Assembly (NCBI GenBank): GCA_020431405.1 | Contig: JAGQIK010000637.1 | Location: 1-48,656, forward strand | Reading direction: 5' to 3' | Source of the DNA: Myxococcales bacterium | GTDB lineage: Bacteria; Myxococcota_A; Polyangia; GCA-2747355 | DNA length: 48,656 bases | In this document: piece by piece, positions 38,180 to 47,730 of the stretch | How positions within the stretch are numbered: position 1 is the stretch's first letter | Layout: each line of letters begins with the position of its first letter | Notes under the pieces: generated by a model | What the model was told of the DNA's origin: nothing | What the model saw: the letters and a program-made list of their open reading frames with translations, nothing else | Database searches by the model: none | Position numbers and translations under genes: made by a program

Positions 38180-40039
38180 GCGCCGGCGGAAGCGCACCTC
38201 GACGCGCGTGACGGAGCTTCCGCCGCAGTACGTCACCACGGCGCTGCCCGAGGCCAGCGTGCTGCTCGACAGATACACCGAGCAGCTGCCCATCGTCTCG
38301 TAGGTCACGTTGTCCCAGTCGCGCACCTCGATCTGCAGCGTCTGACCGGTGACGTTCACGTTGGTGATCAGCGTCTCGTTGAACGTCGCCGACGTGGTGT
38401 CGCTCTGATCGTTGCTCGACTTCCAGCCGCTGCTGCCCACCTTGAGCGCGATGTACGGATCGGGCGGCGAGGTCCACGGCAGCGTGTCCCAATCGCTGCC
38501 GCTCGAGTTCTTGCTCGAGACCTGCACCGAGTAGGCGATGATGTCGTAGTTGCCCGTGCCGGTGGTGCCGCCGCCGGAGCTGCCCGAGCACGTCGTGCCG
38601 CTCAGCTCGCAGATCTGCAGGCCGTTGCAGTTGCGCGTGCCGTAGGCGCACTGCTCGCAACGACCGGTGTTCTTGTTGCAGAAGTAGTTGTCGCCGCCGC
38701 AGGTCCAGGCCACCGCGTCGCTGCAGGTCTGGCCGACGTTGCCGCCGCCGCTGCTGCTTCCGCACGAGCCGGAAGCCTCGCAGGTGTAGACGCCGTTGCA
38801 GTTGCGGTAGCCGTAGGGGCACTGGCGACAGCTGCGCGTCGTCGCGTCGCAGTAGTTCTGATCGCCGCCGCACTGAAACGGTGTCGTGTCGCTGCAATAG
38901 CCGCTCGGCGGGATGCTGCCCTGCCCGGTGCAGCTGCCGTAGGTCTCGCAGACGCCGGTGCCGTCGCAGTTGGACGTGCCGTTCTGGCAGTTCTGGCAGG
39001 TGCCAGTGCCTGGATCGCAGTACCAGAGCACGCTGCCGCAGGCCATGTACTGGCTCGGGTTGCACTGCACGGTGTTGGTGCAGGTGGTGCCCGACGTCTC
39101 GCAGCCGCCGACGCCGTCACAGTTGCGCTTGCTCGAAAACCACGTGTCGCAGTTCTGGCAGGTCGATGTCGCGGGGTCGCAGTAGAACTGCGAGTCGCCG
39201 CACGAGTTGCGCTGGTTGGTGTTGCACTGACCGGTGTTGCCGGGCGGGGGCGTGCCCGGGTTCTGACCGCCGCTCGGGATGCACTGCGAGCCGCTGCAGG
39301 TGCCCTGACACTCGCAGCCCCACTGACCGTCGCAGTTGGTGTAGCCGGCCTGGCAGTTCGCGCAGGCCTTGCTGCTCGTGTCGCAGAACGCGCCGTTGGA
39401 GCCGCACGAGTTGGTCGTCGAGGGATCGCAGCCGCCGTTGCCGCTCTGACACTGGTTGCCGTTGCAGCTGCCGGAGCACTCGCAGTTGCCCACGCCATCG
39501 CAGTTGCTGTAGCCGGCCGGGCAGGTCTGGCAGGACAGCGTGCCGGTGACGGTGTTGGTGCAGTACATGCCGGTGCCCGAGCAGGAGCCCGCCTGCGTTG
39601 GATCACAGGCCGGCGCCGTCTTGCACTTGCTGGGATCGGCCGTGTCGCAGGCCTGGCACTCGCAGCCGTCGATGCGCTGGCCGTTGCAGTCCTTGGCCGT
39701 GCCCACGCAGGTGCACTGGCCGAAGACGCAGTCAGAGCTGGCGCCGCAGGCGTTGCCGCAGCCGCCGCAGTTGAGCCGATCGGACTGCAGGTCGACGCAG
39801 CGCGTGCCGCAGGCCTGCATCGGGTTGCTGCACTGCGGCCCCGTGGGCTGGGATGGCTGCGTCGGGTTGTCCTGACCGCCGCCCTGGTTGATGCACAGGC
39901 CGCCCTGGCAGACCTGCCCAAACGGACAGCCGCCAGGACACTGCTGCAGGTTGCTGGAGTCGCTGCTGCCCGGCTCGCAGCCGTAGGCCAGCAGCGCCGC
40001 CGCCGCGGCCAGAACGAGTGTGATAAGCGCCTTTTTCAT
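38177..40039 (-). CDS. Cys-rich lipoprotein with C-terminal C2-like domain
   Basis: The ATG at 40039 has GGGGGA upstream and gives 620 residues. Lipobox ends in LLAYGC (C21). Residues about 34-490 are a chain of Cys-rich modules, several with NCDG/NCNG and CECxxxC cores, probably disulfide-rich and EGF- or Dickkopf-like. Residues about 497-620 look like a C2 domain: SGSDWDTLPW, PDPYIALKV, FNETLI and IEVRDWDNV with candidate Ca2+-binding Asp. C2 domains bind membranes in a Ca2+-dependent way. It may be a surface-exposed adhesin or receptor. A near-perfect -24/-12 match lies upstream. Confidence 0.82.
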   Translation of the reverse strand: MKKALITLVLAAAAALLAYGCEPGSSDSSNLQQCPGGCPFGQVCQGGLCINQGGGQDNPTQPSQPTGPQCSNPMQACGTRCVDLQSDRLNCGGCGNACGASSDCVFGQCTCVGTAKDCNGQRIDGCECQACDTADPSKCKTAPACDPTQAGSCSGTGMYCTNTVTGTLSCQTCPAGYSNCDGVGNCECSGSCNGNQCQSGNGGCDPSTTNSCGSNGAFCDTSSKACANCQAGYTNCDGQWGCECQGTCSGSQCIPSGGQNPGTPPPGNTGQCNTNQRNSCGDSQFYCDPATSTCQNCDTWFSSKRNCDGVGGCETSGTTCTNTVQCNPSQYMACGSVLWYCDPGTGTCQNCQNGTSNCDGTGVCETYGSCTGQGSIPPSGYCSDTTPFQCGGDQNYCDATTRSCRQCPYGYRNCNGVYTCEASGSCGSSSGGGNVGQTCSDAVAWTCGGDNYFCNKNTGRCEQCAYGTRNCNGLQICELSGTTCSGSSGGGTTGTGNYDIIAYSVQVSSKNSSGSDWDTLPWTSPPDPYIALKVGSSGWKSSNDQSDTTSATFNETLITNVNVTGQTLQIEVRDWDNVTYETMGSCSVYLSSSTLASGSAVVTYCGGSSVTRVEVRFRRR

Positions 40040-40071
40040 CAGGTCCCCCGTATGCTCCTGCCTGCTGTGTG

Positions 40072-40087
40072 AGCAACGGGTGTGCCA
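40072..40087 (-). promoter_or_regulatory. Sigma-54-type -24/-12 promoter of the Cys-rich lipoprotein
   Basis: The minus strand reads TGGCACACCCGTTGCT, matching the consensus at 11 of 12 fixed positions with exact spacing. The -12 GC is 33 bp before the ATG at 40039, so the leader would be about 20 bp and still include the GGGGGA ribosome site. The rest of 40040-40179 shows no gene. Confidence 0.65.
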
Positions 40088-40179
40088 CAAGGGATCCGAT
40101 GTAGTTTCGTGTGGGGGGAGGGGGGCGTTGGGGGTCGGGCGCACCCAGTCGAGGAGCGGGCTCCCATGGGTGCTAGGTG

Positions 40180-40749
40180 CTATTTGGTCAGCCCATCCGG
40201 TGTGGCGATGCTGGGCGAATCGCCCTTGGTCGCCACGTGGGCAGCACAGATCGGGCAGACGTGCTTGCTGCCCACCGCCGCCACGTGGTGGCCGTGGTGC
40301 ACGGAGGCCGCGCTCGTCGGCGCGGCGGCCGGCGTCGCGCTGTGGTGCGAGTCGAATCGGTCGCCGCCGAGATGCGCCGCTGGCGTCGCCATGCGCGCGT
40401 GGGCCTTGAAGGCAACGGACTGAAAGCAGCTCTGGCAGGGCTCGCTGCGATCCGCCTGTGAGAGATCGAGCTGGCCGACGCACTGCTTGCAGACGGCTGG
40501 CACCGGCACCACCGCGCTGTAGGCGTAGGTCTGCAACGCGAGCCTGCTGCCCGCGCCGCAGACGGTGTAATTGGTGTCGACGGGATCGCAGTAGGCGCCG
40601 TCATCCAGCGCGCTCTGCAGCACGCACACCGTCGTGCCGTCGCGATCGATACAGACGCCGTCGCCGCCGCCGCAGGCCGAGCTCAGCCCAACCACCACGG
40701 CCAGCAGAAACGTCACGCTCGAGGTCCCGTTCGTTCGCTGCGTCTTCAT
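40180..40749 (-). CDS. Lipoprotein with CxxC pairs and His-rich tail
   Basis: AGGAGG 5 bp before the ATG supports the start; length is 189 residues. The lipobox ends at C26 (GLSSAC). CxxC pairs are at 87-90, 105-108 and 165-168. The C-terminal 60 residues carry HH at 135-136, HHGHH at 151-155 and H163/H171 around VCPIC. That suggests a metal-binding or redox role at the envelope, but no family is recognised. Its promoter and leader are duplicated in front of the next lipoprotein gene. Confidence 0.7.
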   Translation of the reverse strand: MKTQRTNGTSSVTFLLAVVVGLSSACGGGDGVCIDRDGTTVCVLQSALDDGAYCDPVDTNYTVCGAGSRLALQTYAYSAVVPVPAVCKQCVGQLDLSQADRSEPCQSCFQSVAFKAHARMATPAAHLGGDRFDSHHSATPAAAPTSAASVHHGHHVAAVGSKHVCPICAAHVATKGDSPSIATPDGLTK

Positions 40750-40817
40750 GGCTGCCTCCTGTTCTGCAGCAGACGGGTGCAGGGACGGTGCCAGGATCGG
40801 TCTTCGGGGGATTCGCG
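40744..40817 (-). repeat. Duplicated 74-bp leader, copy 1
   Basis: This segment, from the start codon region of the 40749 gene upstream, closely resembles 41670-41743 in front of the next lipoprotein: CTTCAT, GCCTCCT, GTGCAGGGRCGGTGCCAGG and a GGGGATTCGCG-like end occur in the same order. Both have an additional GTCGC-rich stretch further upstream (40841-40872 and 41769-41808). It points to local duplication of the gene with its promoter. Confidence 0.75.
40778..40793 (-). promoter_or_regulatory. Sigma-54-type -24/-12 promoter, shared motif copy 1
   Basis: TGGCACCGTCCCTGCA on the minus strand fits the -24/-12 consensus at 10 of 12 positions; -12 GC lies 29 bp before the ATG at 40749. It is conserved in the duplicated leader of the next gene. 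Confidence 0.6.
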
Positions 40818-40892
40818 CCCTTGGGCCGCCGCGCTGCGGAGTCGTCGCGTCGCGTCGCATCGCGTCGCAGCGGAACGCGTCCTGTGACAGCG

Positions 40893-41675
40893 TCATGGCT
40901 GCCCCCCGCCGACGCGCTCGGCCGTTCGGCGCGTGAGCATGCCGGGCGTGGCGCTGGCGAGGCGCGCCGCGAGCTTCTGCGCAGCGCTGTCCACGCTCAG
41001 CGCCAGCGCTTCCTCGCGCAGCCCCGTGTGGATGCTGCCTCCGATCGCCATCACGATCGGCAAGCCGATGGGCAGCGAGATGACCGCTACCGGAATCATC
41101 CAACCCAGGTGCCCATGGTTGAACCGCGTCTCGCCTTGGCCATCCGACGACAGCTGCTGCCCACTCGCAAGCCGGACCGCCAGCCTCGTCTTCGCCGTGT
41201 ACCGCGGCACGAAGAAGCCGAAGTCAAAGCCGGCTTCGATCGTCACAGCGCCCTCGGACGGCCGCGGGCTGAATCGCAGATCGAAGCGCGAACCGAGCCG
41301 CTTCTTCAGCACCGCCACGAAGAGATCTCGCACGTTGTCGAAGCCAAAAGCCGCCGGCGAGATCTGCTTGCTGGAGAGCTTCGCGCTGAACGAGCGCTTG
41401 ACCTCGTCGATGGACGCCGCCGGAAACGCCTTGCAGACCATCGCCCCGGGACGTGCGATCGCCACGGGGAAGAAGCAGCCGTAGCTCTTGGCGACCTTCA
41501 GATGCACGACCAGCGGCGAACGGGTCGCTGGCCGCGGACGCTTCGAGGCGGAGACGAGCACCGACATCCCATCGGTCGCGTCGTGGGACATCAACGAGGG
41601 CCCGCAGGCCGAGGTCAGCCAGACCATGGCTGCCAAGACAAACGTCGTCACGTGCTTCGCTAGCTGCGCCTTCAT
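40893..41675 (-). CDS. Lipoprotein of unknown function, paralogous leader
   Basis: ATG at 41675 (or GTG 41678) follows AGGAGG and gives 260 residues. The signal (HVTTFVLAAMVWLTSAC) ends in a lipobox at about C25. The body has beta-strand pairs and a predicted membrane-like stretch (WMIPVAVISLPIGLPIVMAIGG) around residues 190-212, reminiscent of a glycine-zipper-like hairpin in envelope lipoproteins. N-terminal signal resembles that of the neighbouring 40749 gene, but the mature parts differ. Function unknown. Confidence 0.72.
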   Translation of the reverse strand: MKAQLAKHVTTFVLAAMVWLTSACGPSLMSHDATDGMSVLVSASKRPRPATRSPLVVHLKVAKSYGCFFPVAIARPGAMVCKAFPAASIDEVKRSFSAKLSSKQISPAAFGFDNVRDLFVAVLKKRLGSRFDLRFSPRPSEGAVTIEAGFDFGFFVPRYTAKTRLAVRLASGQQLSSDGQGETRFNHGHLGWMIPVAVISLPIGLPIVMAIGGSIHTGLREEALALSVDSAAQKLAARLASATPGMLTRRTAERVGGGQP

Positions 41676-41743
41676 CACCGCCTCCTTGGGTGCGCAGAAG
41701 GCAGTGCAGGGGCGGTGCCAGGTCAGGCTGCGGGGATTTCGCG
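41670..41743 (-). repeat. Duplicated 74-bp leader, copy 2
   Basis: Same length and order of blocks as 40744-40817, including the -24/-12 site. It differs mainly by a one-base shift between ribosome site and promoter. The downstream stretch 41744-41836 contains GTCGC repeats and no gene. Confidence 0.75.
41705..41720 (-). promoter_or_regulatory. Sigma-54-type -24/-12 promoter, shared motif copy 2
   Basis: TGGCACCGCCCCTGCA differs from the site at 40778-40793 by one base and lies 30 bp before the ATG at 41675. Conservation while the surrounding bases drift suggests the site is functional. Confidence 0.6.
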
Positions 41744-41836
41744 GAGTTGGTGGGAGCGCGCTCTATGCTCGTCGCGCCGCGTCGCATCGCGTCGCGCGGC
41801 GTCGCAGCGCCAGCGCCAGCGCGCCTATAGCGGTCT

Positions 41837-44167
<2,331 letters not shown>

Positions 44168-44205
44168 CTATCTATCGTCGTTGCCCGTTGCTCGGGCTCC
44201 GCTCC

Positions 44206-44529
44206 TCATTCCGGTTCCATCGTACACATCAGTGGGTGGCCATGCTCTTTGGCCATGTCAACGGTCTGCTTGACCTTTGTCTCGGCGACGTCTCGCGTGA
44301 AGAGGCCGCACACGCCGATGCCCTTGGTGTGCACGTAGAGCATGATCTGCGTCGCTTCGGTGCGGTTCTTGTTGAAGATTTCCATCAGCACGTAGACGAC
44401 GAACTCCATCGTCGTGTAGTCGTCGTTGTGCAGAAGCACCTTGTACAGCTGCGGCTTCTTGGTCTTCTTGCGTTCCTTGACGCCAAGGTCGTCTTTGACC
44501 TTTGGATTCTTGATGTTGTCGTCGCTCAT
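44206..44529 (-). CDS. clpS: ClpS, adaptor of ClpA
   Basis: The 107-residue ClpS recognises N-degrons and presents them to ClpA. The core includes [37 protein letters not shown] and the conserved [14 protein letters not shown] end. The N-terminal 25 residues are a Lys-rich tail that is needed to deliver substrates in other species. First gene of clpS-clpA. Confidence 0.95.
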   Translation of the reverse strand: MSDDNIKNPKVKDDLGVKERKKTKKPQLYKVLLHNDDYTTMEFVVYVLMEIFNKNRTEATQIMLYVHTKGIGVCGLFTRDVAETKVKQTVDMAKEHGHPLMCTMEPE

Positions 44530-44603
44530 TCGCTGCGCTGGCTGGTATGCGCCCCCGATGATGGCACATGGCGCGCGGGGTGGCCACGAAGGGCGGGCGC
44601 CGC

Positions 44604-44807
44604 TCAGCGCTGGGCTTCGGAGAAGACCTTTTGATCTCGTGCGGCTGGTTCGCGAGGGGAGCGCGTGCGGAGCAGCGAGCGCGCCGCGCAGACCAGCCGA
44701 TAAGGCACGAGCGCGAGCGAGACGAGCAGGATCGCGAGCTGGATCAGCAGCAGCGCGGCCAAGAGGCCGAGCGGCTGAGGCTCTCGCTGGGGTGGAGGCA
44801 AGCTCAC
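44604..44807 (-). CDS. Small single-span membrane protein, tentative
   Basis: A GTG start gives 67 residues with one long hydrophobic segment (about 14-42) and a basic end. No clear ribosome site. It lies in the 348-bp gap between the J-like gene and clpS; apart from this frame, I see nothing in the gap. Composition fits a real small protein, but it may be chance. Confidence 0.4.
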   Translation of the reverse strand: MSLPPPQREPQPLGLLAALLLIQLAILLVSLALVPYRLVCAARSLLRTRSPREPAARDQKVFSEAQR

Positions 44808-44877
44808 GACGTGGCTTGTCTACGAACGCCGACCGCGAATCTTGCCGGCGCACGTTCGGCGCTCGGCCCGCAAGCGG

Positions 44878-46491
44878 CTAGAGCTCGATCGGCTCGCCCA
44901 GATCGGGCAGCGTGAGCGCCGCCACGGGCGCCTCGCGCACCTTCTCGAGCGCGATCGGCTCGCCGATATCGATGTCGGCGGGAGGCGCTAGCGATAGCGG
45001 CGCACGCGCCCCGCCGCGACGTTGCCAGACGCGCGGCGGGGGCCGACCGACGAGCTGCGTCGGCGCCTCGACGTGCACCACCGTGCGCGCTGCGGGTGCG
45101 CCTTCGGCTGCGTCTCCGGCTAACGCCTGCGGCGCTGTGCCCTGCGTGGCGTTCGGAGCGCGCTTGGCACCAGCTGCCGCCCGTCGCGCGCCGAGCGCCG
45201 CGCGCGCCGACTCCAACGCGTCGGCCGCGCCCTTGGAGCCGCGCACGCGGGCCGCGGCCGCCGCCGCGACAGCCCCTGCCGGCGCGACGCTGGCTTCGCG
45301 CTCGGTGGTCGTCTGCGCCGTGAAGGCGTCGCGCTGCGGATCGGGCTCGGTGCTCACCGCGACGAGCCCACCAGGCGCCCCCCGCGATTCGCCCGGCAGC
45401 GCGCGCAGCGACGGCAGCTGCTCGTCCACGGTCTGCAGCGCCTTGAGCGCGTCGCTTGTCTTGGGGCGCTTGGGCGCCTTCTCGCGCGCCTCGGCTAGCA
45501 CCTCGCTGCGATCGCGCATCACGATGCCGTGCTCGCCGGAAAGCTCGCGACGCAGCCGGTCCACCGCCTCGCTGGCGAAGTCGTGGTCGACAGCGGCCAG
45601 CGGGTCCTCGTCCTCGACGAGGTCGTGTACGAAGACGCCATCTTCGACCAGCTCGCGCTCGAGCGAGCGCACCGCCTCGTCGGTGTACTCGAAGTCCGGC
45701 GTGACGTCGGGCTCGACGTCCTCGGCGTGCAGATCCACGCCGTCGGCGGCGAGCTCGATGGCGAGCGCCATCACCGCTTCTTCCGTGTAGGCGGCGTCAG
45801 GCGCGACGTCCTCTTCGAGGTGGGCGTCCTCGTTCATGCTGACGCCGTCCTCCATCAGCTTGACGCGCAGGTCGGCGTCCGCCTCGTCGAGGAACTCCTC
45901 GTCGATGGGGACCTCTTCCTCCTCTTCGATCTCTTCCTTGAGCGCCACGCCGTAGGCGTTGACCTCCTCGGCGAGCTGCTGCGACTCCTGCTCGAGCATC
46001 TCCTCGTCGATGCCGCGCGAGATCTCCTCGACCTCCTCATCAGGCGCGTGGATCAGCTCCTGCAGCTGCTCTTCGAGCTGGCTGGCGCGCCGCTCGAGGG
46101 CATCGTCGTGCACGCGATTGTCGATGGCGAGCGGCTCGCTGGCCGGCCGGCGTGCGTCGCGCGCGGTGGCCACGCGCGGGTGGCGCATGTTGCCCAGATC
46201 GAGCCCCTGGGCGTACTGCCAGGCGAGCCGCTTGTCGCTGAGCACTTCGCGCGCCTCGTCGAGGCGATCGATGAGCAGCTCGATGTTCTGGTAGAGCTCC
46301 GCCGAGCAGAGCTTGTGCTTCTGCAGCTGGCGGTACTCGTGGGCCTTGACGTTGAAGTTGTAGAGAATGACGCTCGTCGAGGCGTTCGGCTTGACGCCGA
46401 GCAGCTGGTAGTAGTCGTAGAACTCGAGATCCGAGACCATCGCCACGATCTCGTCCTCGAGTCGGTCAAAGCGCTGGCGATCCGAGATCAC
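44878..46491 (-). CDS. Degenerate J-domain protein with five acidic ~35-residue repeats
   Basis: The GTG start gives 537 residues. Residues about 25-100 resemble a DnaJ domain (FYDYYQLLGVKPNAS, then a helix and EAREVLSDKRLAWQYAQG), but HPD, needed to stimulate DnaK, is replaced (NVKAHEYRQLQ). Residues 160-330 hold five related units starting near 161, 198, 235, 269 and 305, each like YTEEAVMALAIELAADGV followed by acidic residues. The rest is Ala-rich and disordered, ending in a repeated GEPIAL/GEPIEL. It may be a scaffold without Hsp70 partner function. TATACT ends 6 bp before the start. Confidence 0.75.
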   Translation of the reverse strand: MISDRQRFDRLEDEIVAMVSDLEFYDYYQLLGVKPNASTSVILYNFNVKAHEYRQLQKHKLCSAELYQNIELLIDRLDEAREVLSDKRLAWQYAQGLDLGNMRHPRVATARDARRPASEPLAIDNRVHDDALERRASQLEEQLQELIHAPDEEVEEISRGIDEEMLEQESQQLAEEVNAYGVALKEEIEEEEEVPIDEEFLDEADADLRVKLMEDGVSMNEDAHLEEDVAPDAAYTEEAVMALAIELAADGVDLHAEDVEPDVTPDFEYTDEAVRSLERELVEDGVFVHDLVEDEDPLAAVDHDFASEAVDRLRRELSGEHGIVMRDRSEVLAEAREKAPKRPKTSDALKALQTVDEQLPSLRALPGESRGAPGGLVAVSTEPDPQRDAFTAQTTTEREASVAPAGAVAAAAAARVRGSKGAADALESARAALGARRAAAGAKRAPNATQGTAPQALAGDAAEGAPAARTVVHVEAPTQLVGRPPPRVWQRRGGARAPLSLAPPADIDIGEPIALEKVREAPVAALTLPDLGEPIEL

Positions 46492-46497
46492 GGCCTA

Positions 46498-46503
46498 AGT
46501 ATA
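46498..46503 (-). promoter_or_regulatory. Putative -10 element of the J-like gene
   Basis: TATACT on the minus strand, with TTGTTG 18 bp upstream as a possible -35, ends 6 bp before the GTG at 46491. There is no Shine-Dalgarno, so a leaderless transcript is possible. The divergent 138-bp region also serves the ferritin-like gene. Confidence 0.35.
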
Positions 46504-46629
46504 GGCAGCGCCTGGGGTTGCCAACAACCGGCGCGTGGCGGTTGACGAGGCCATGCCCTCGGGTAACGGTATGGGATGCGAGTAAACGCGGCGCTGTGCC
46601 CGCTTCGCTCGCGGAGGCGATCAGTAGAG

Positions 46630-47124
46630 ATGGCAGACAACTTCATCGGCGACATCGAGAGCATCGCACAACGGATCCGCGCCGAGATCGCGCGCGGCCC
46701 GCTGCGCCCGGACGACGCGCCTTCGCGCCAGCGCCTGATCACGGTGCTCGAGCACGTGCTCGAGGCCGAGCTGGCCTGCGCGGCGCGCTACGAGCACGAG
46801 CACCGCCTCGCCAGCGCCGTGCACGGCGCCGAGGCCGCCAAACCGTTCGCCGAGCTCGCCCAGGAAGAGCTCGACCACGCGCGCCTGATCGCCGATCGCC
46901 TCGCCGCCCTCGGCAAGGTCGCGTCCGTCGAGCCGCTCGCGCCGGCCAAAAACGGCCGCGGGCACACCATCGAGGATCTGGTGCGCTCCGACATCGTCGC
47001 CGAGCGCATGATCGTCAACACCTACGAGCGCATCGCCGAGTGGACCAGCGCCTGCGACGCGGACACCACCGAGCTAATGCGCGACATGATCGAGTCAGAA
47101 GAACTGCACTCGGCGATCCGCTGA
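46630..47124 (+). CDS. Ferritin-like (bacterioferritin-type) diiron protein
   Basis: The ATG gives 164 residues of a four-helix bundle. Metal-binding patterns are EAELACAARYEHE (first helix pair), EELDHARL (ExxH), SDIVAERMIVNTYERI and the closing ESEELH (ExxH). The last helix is short: the protein stops about ten residues after the final ExxH, so the fifth helix of true bacterioferritin is missing. It is followed 17 bp later by a Fur regulator, which fits iron storage or oxidative-stress roles. Confidence 0.82.
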   Translation: MADNFIGDIESIAQRIRAEIARGPLRPDDAPSRQRLITVLEHVLEAELACAARYEHEHRLASAVHGAEAAKPFAELAQEELDHARLIADRLAALGKVASVEPLAPAKNGRGHTIEDLVRSDIVAERMIVNTYERIAEWTSACDADTTELMRDMIESEELHSAIR

Positions 47125-47141
47125 GCGCTGCGGTGAAGGCC

Positions 47142-47654
47142 ATGGCGTCACAAGAGATCAAAGAGGCGGTGGGGCTCGAGCGAACGCTGCGCGACGCGGG
47201 GCTGCGCTCGACGGGGCCGCGGCGCAAGATCCTCGACCTCTTCGAGAGCACGCGCCAGCGACACCTGACGGCCGAGGACGTCTACACCGAGCTTTCCGAC
47301 AAGGGCGAGCCGATCAGCCTCGCCACGGTCTACCGCGTGCTCGCGCAGTTCGAGTCGGCGGGCTTGCTGGTGCGCCATCACCTCGAGGCTGGCAAGTCGG
47401 TCTTCGAGCTGAGCCGGCTCGGCGATCATAACCACCTCATCTGCCTGCAGTGCGGGCTGATGACGTGCTTCACCGACGATCGCCTCGACGGTCGCCAGCG
47501 CGACATCGCGCGCCAGCACGGCTTCGAGCTCAAAGAGTACTCGCTCTACACCTACGTCAACTGCGCGCGCGATAACTGCCCCAACCGCGAAGCCGGCCGC
47601 CCCGTGGAAGGCGTCGGCACCGGCGAGCACGCCTCGCGCGCCAACAAAGCGTAA
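47142..47654 (+). CDS. Fur-family transcriptional regulator
   Basis: The 170-residue protein has a winged helix (residues about 15-80, with STGPRRKILDLFE and SLATVYRVLAQFESAGL) and the metal/dimer region HHLEAGKSVFEL, GDHNHLICLQCG and CARDNC, giving the structural Zn site of two CxxC-like pairs. True Fur (iron) is more likely than Zur or PerR because of its ferritin-like neighbour, but metal choice cannot be read safely. Start is ATG 47142, after GAAGG; GTG 47133 is an alternative. Confidence 0.93.
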   Translation: MASQEIKEAVGLERTLRDAGLRSTGPRRKILDLFESTRQRHLTAEDVYTELSDKGEPISLATVYRVLAQFESAGLLVRHHLEAGKSVFELSRLGDHNHLICLQCGLMTCFTDDRLDGRQRDIARQHGFELKEYSLYTYVNCARDNCPNREAGRPVEGVGTGEHASRANKA

Positions 47655-47730
47655 GCGACCCATTCGACCGCTCGCGCCTGGTCCCGCCGGCCTGACCGAC
47701 GAGGACCGCCAGCATCTGTTCGTCGGTGGC

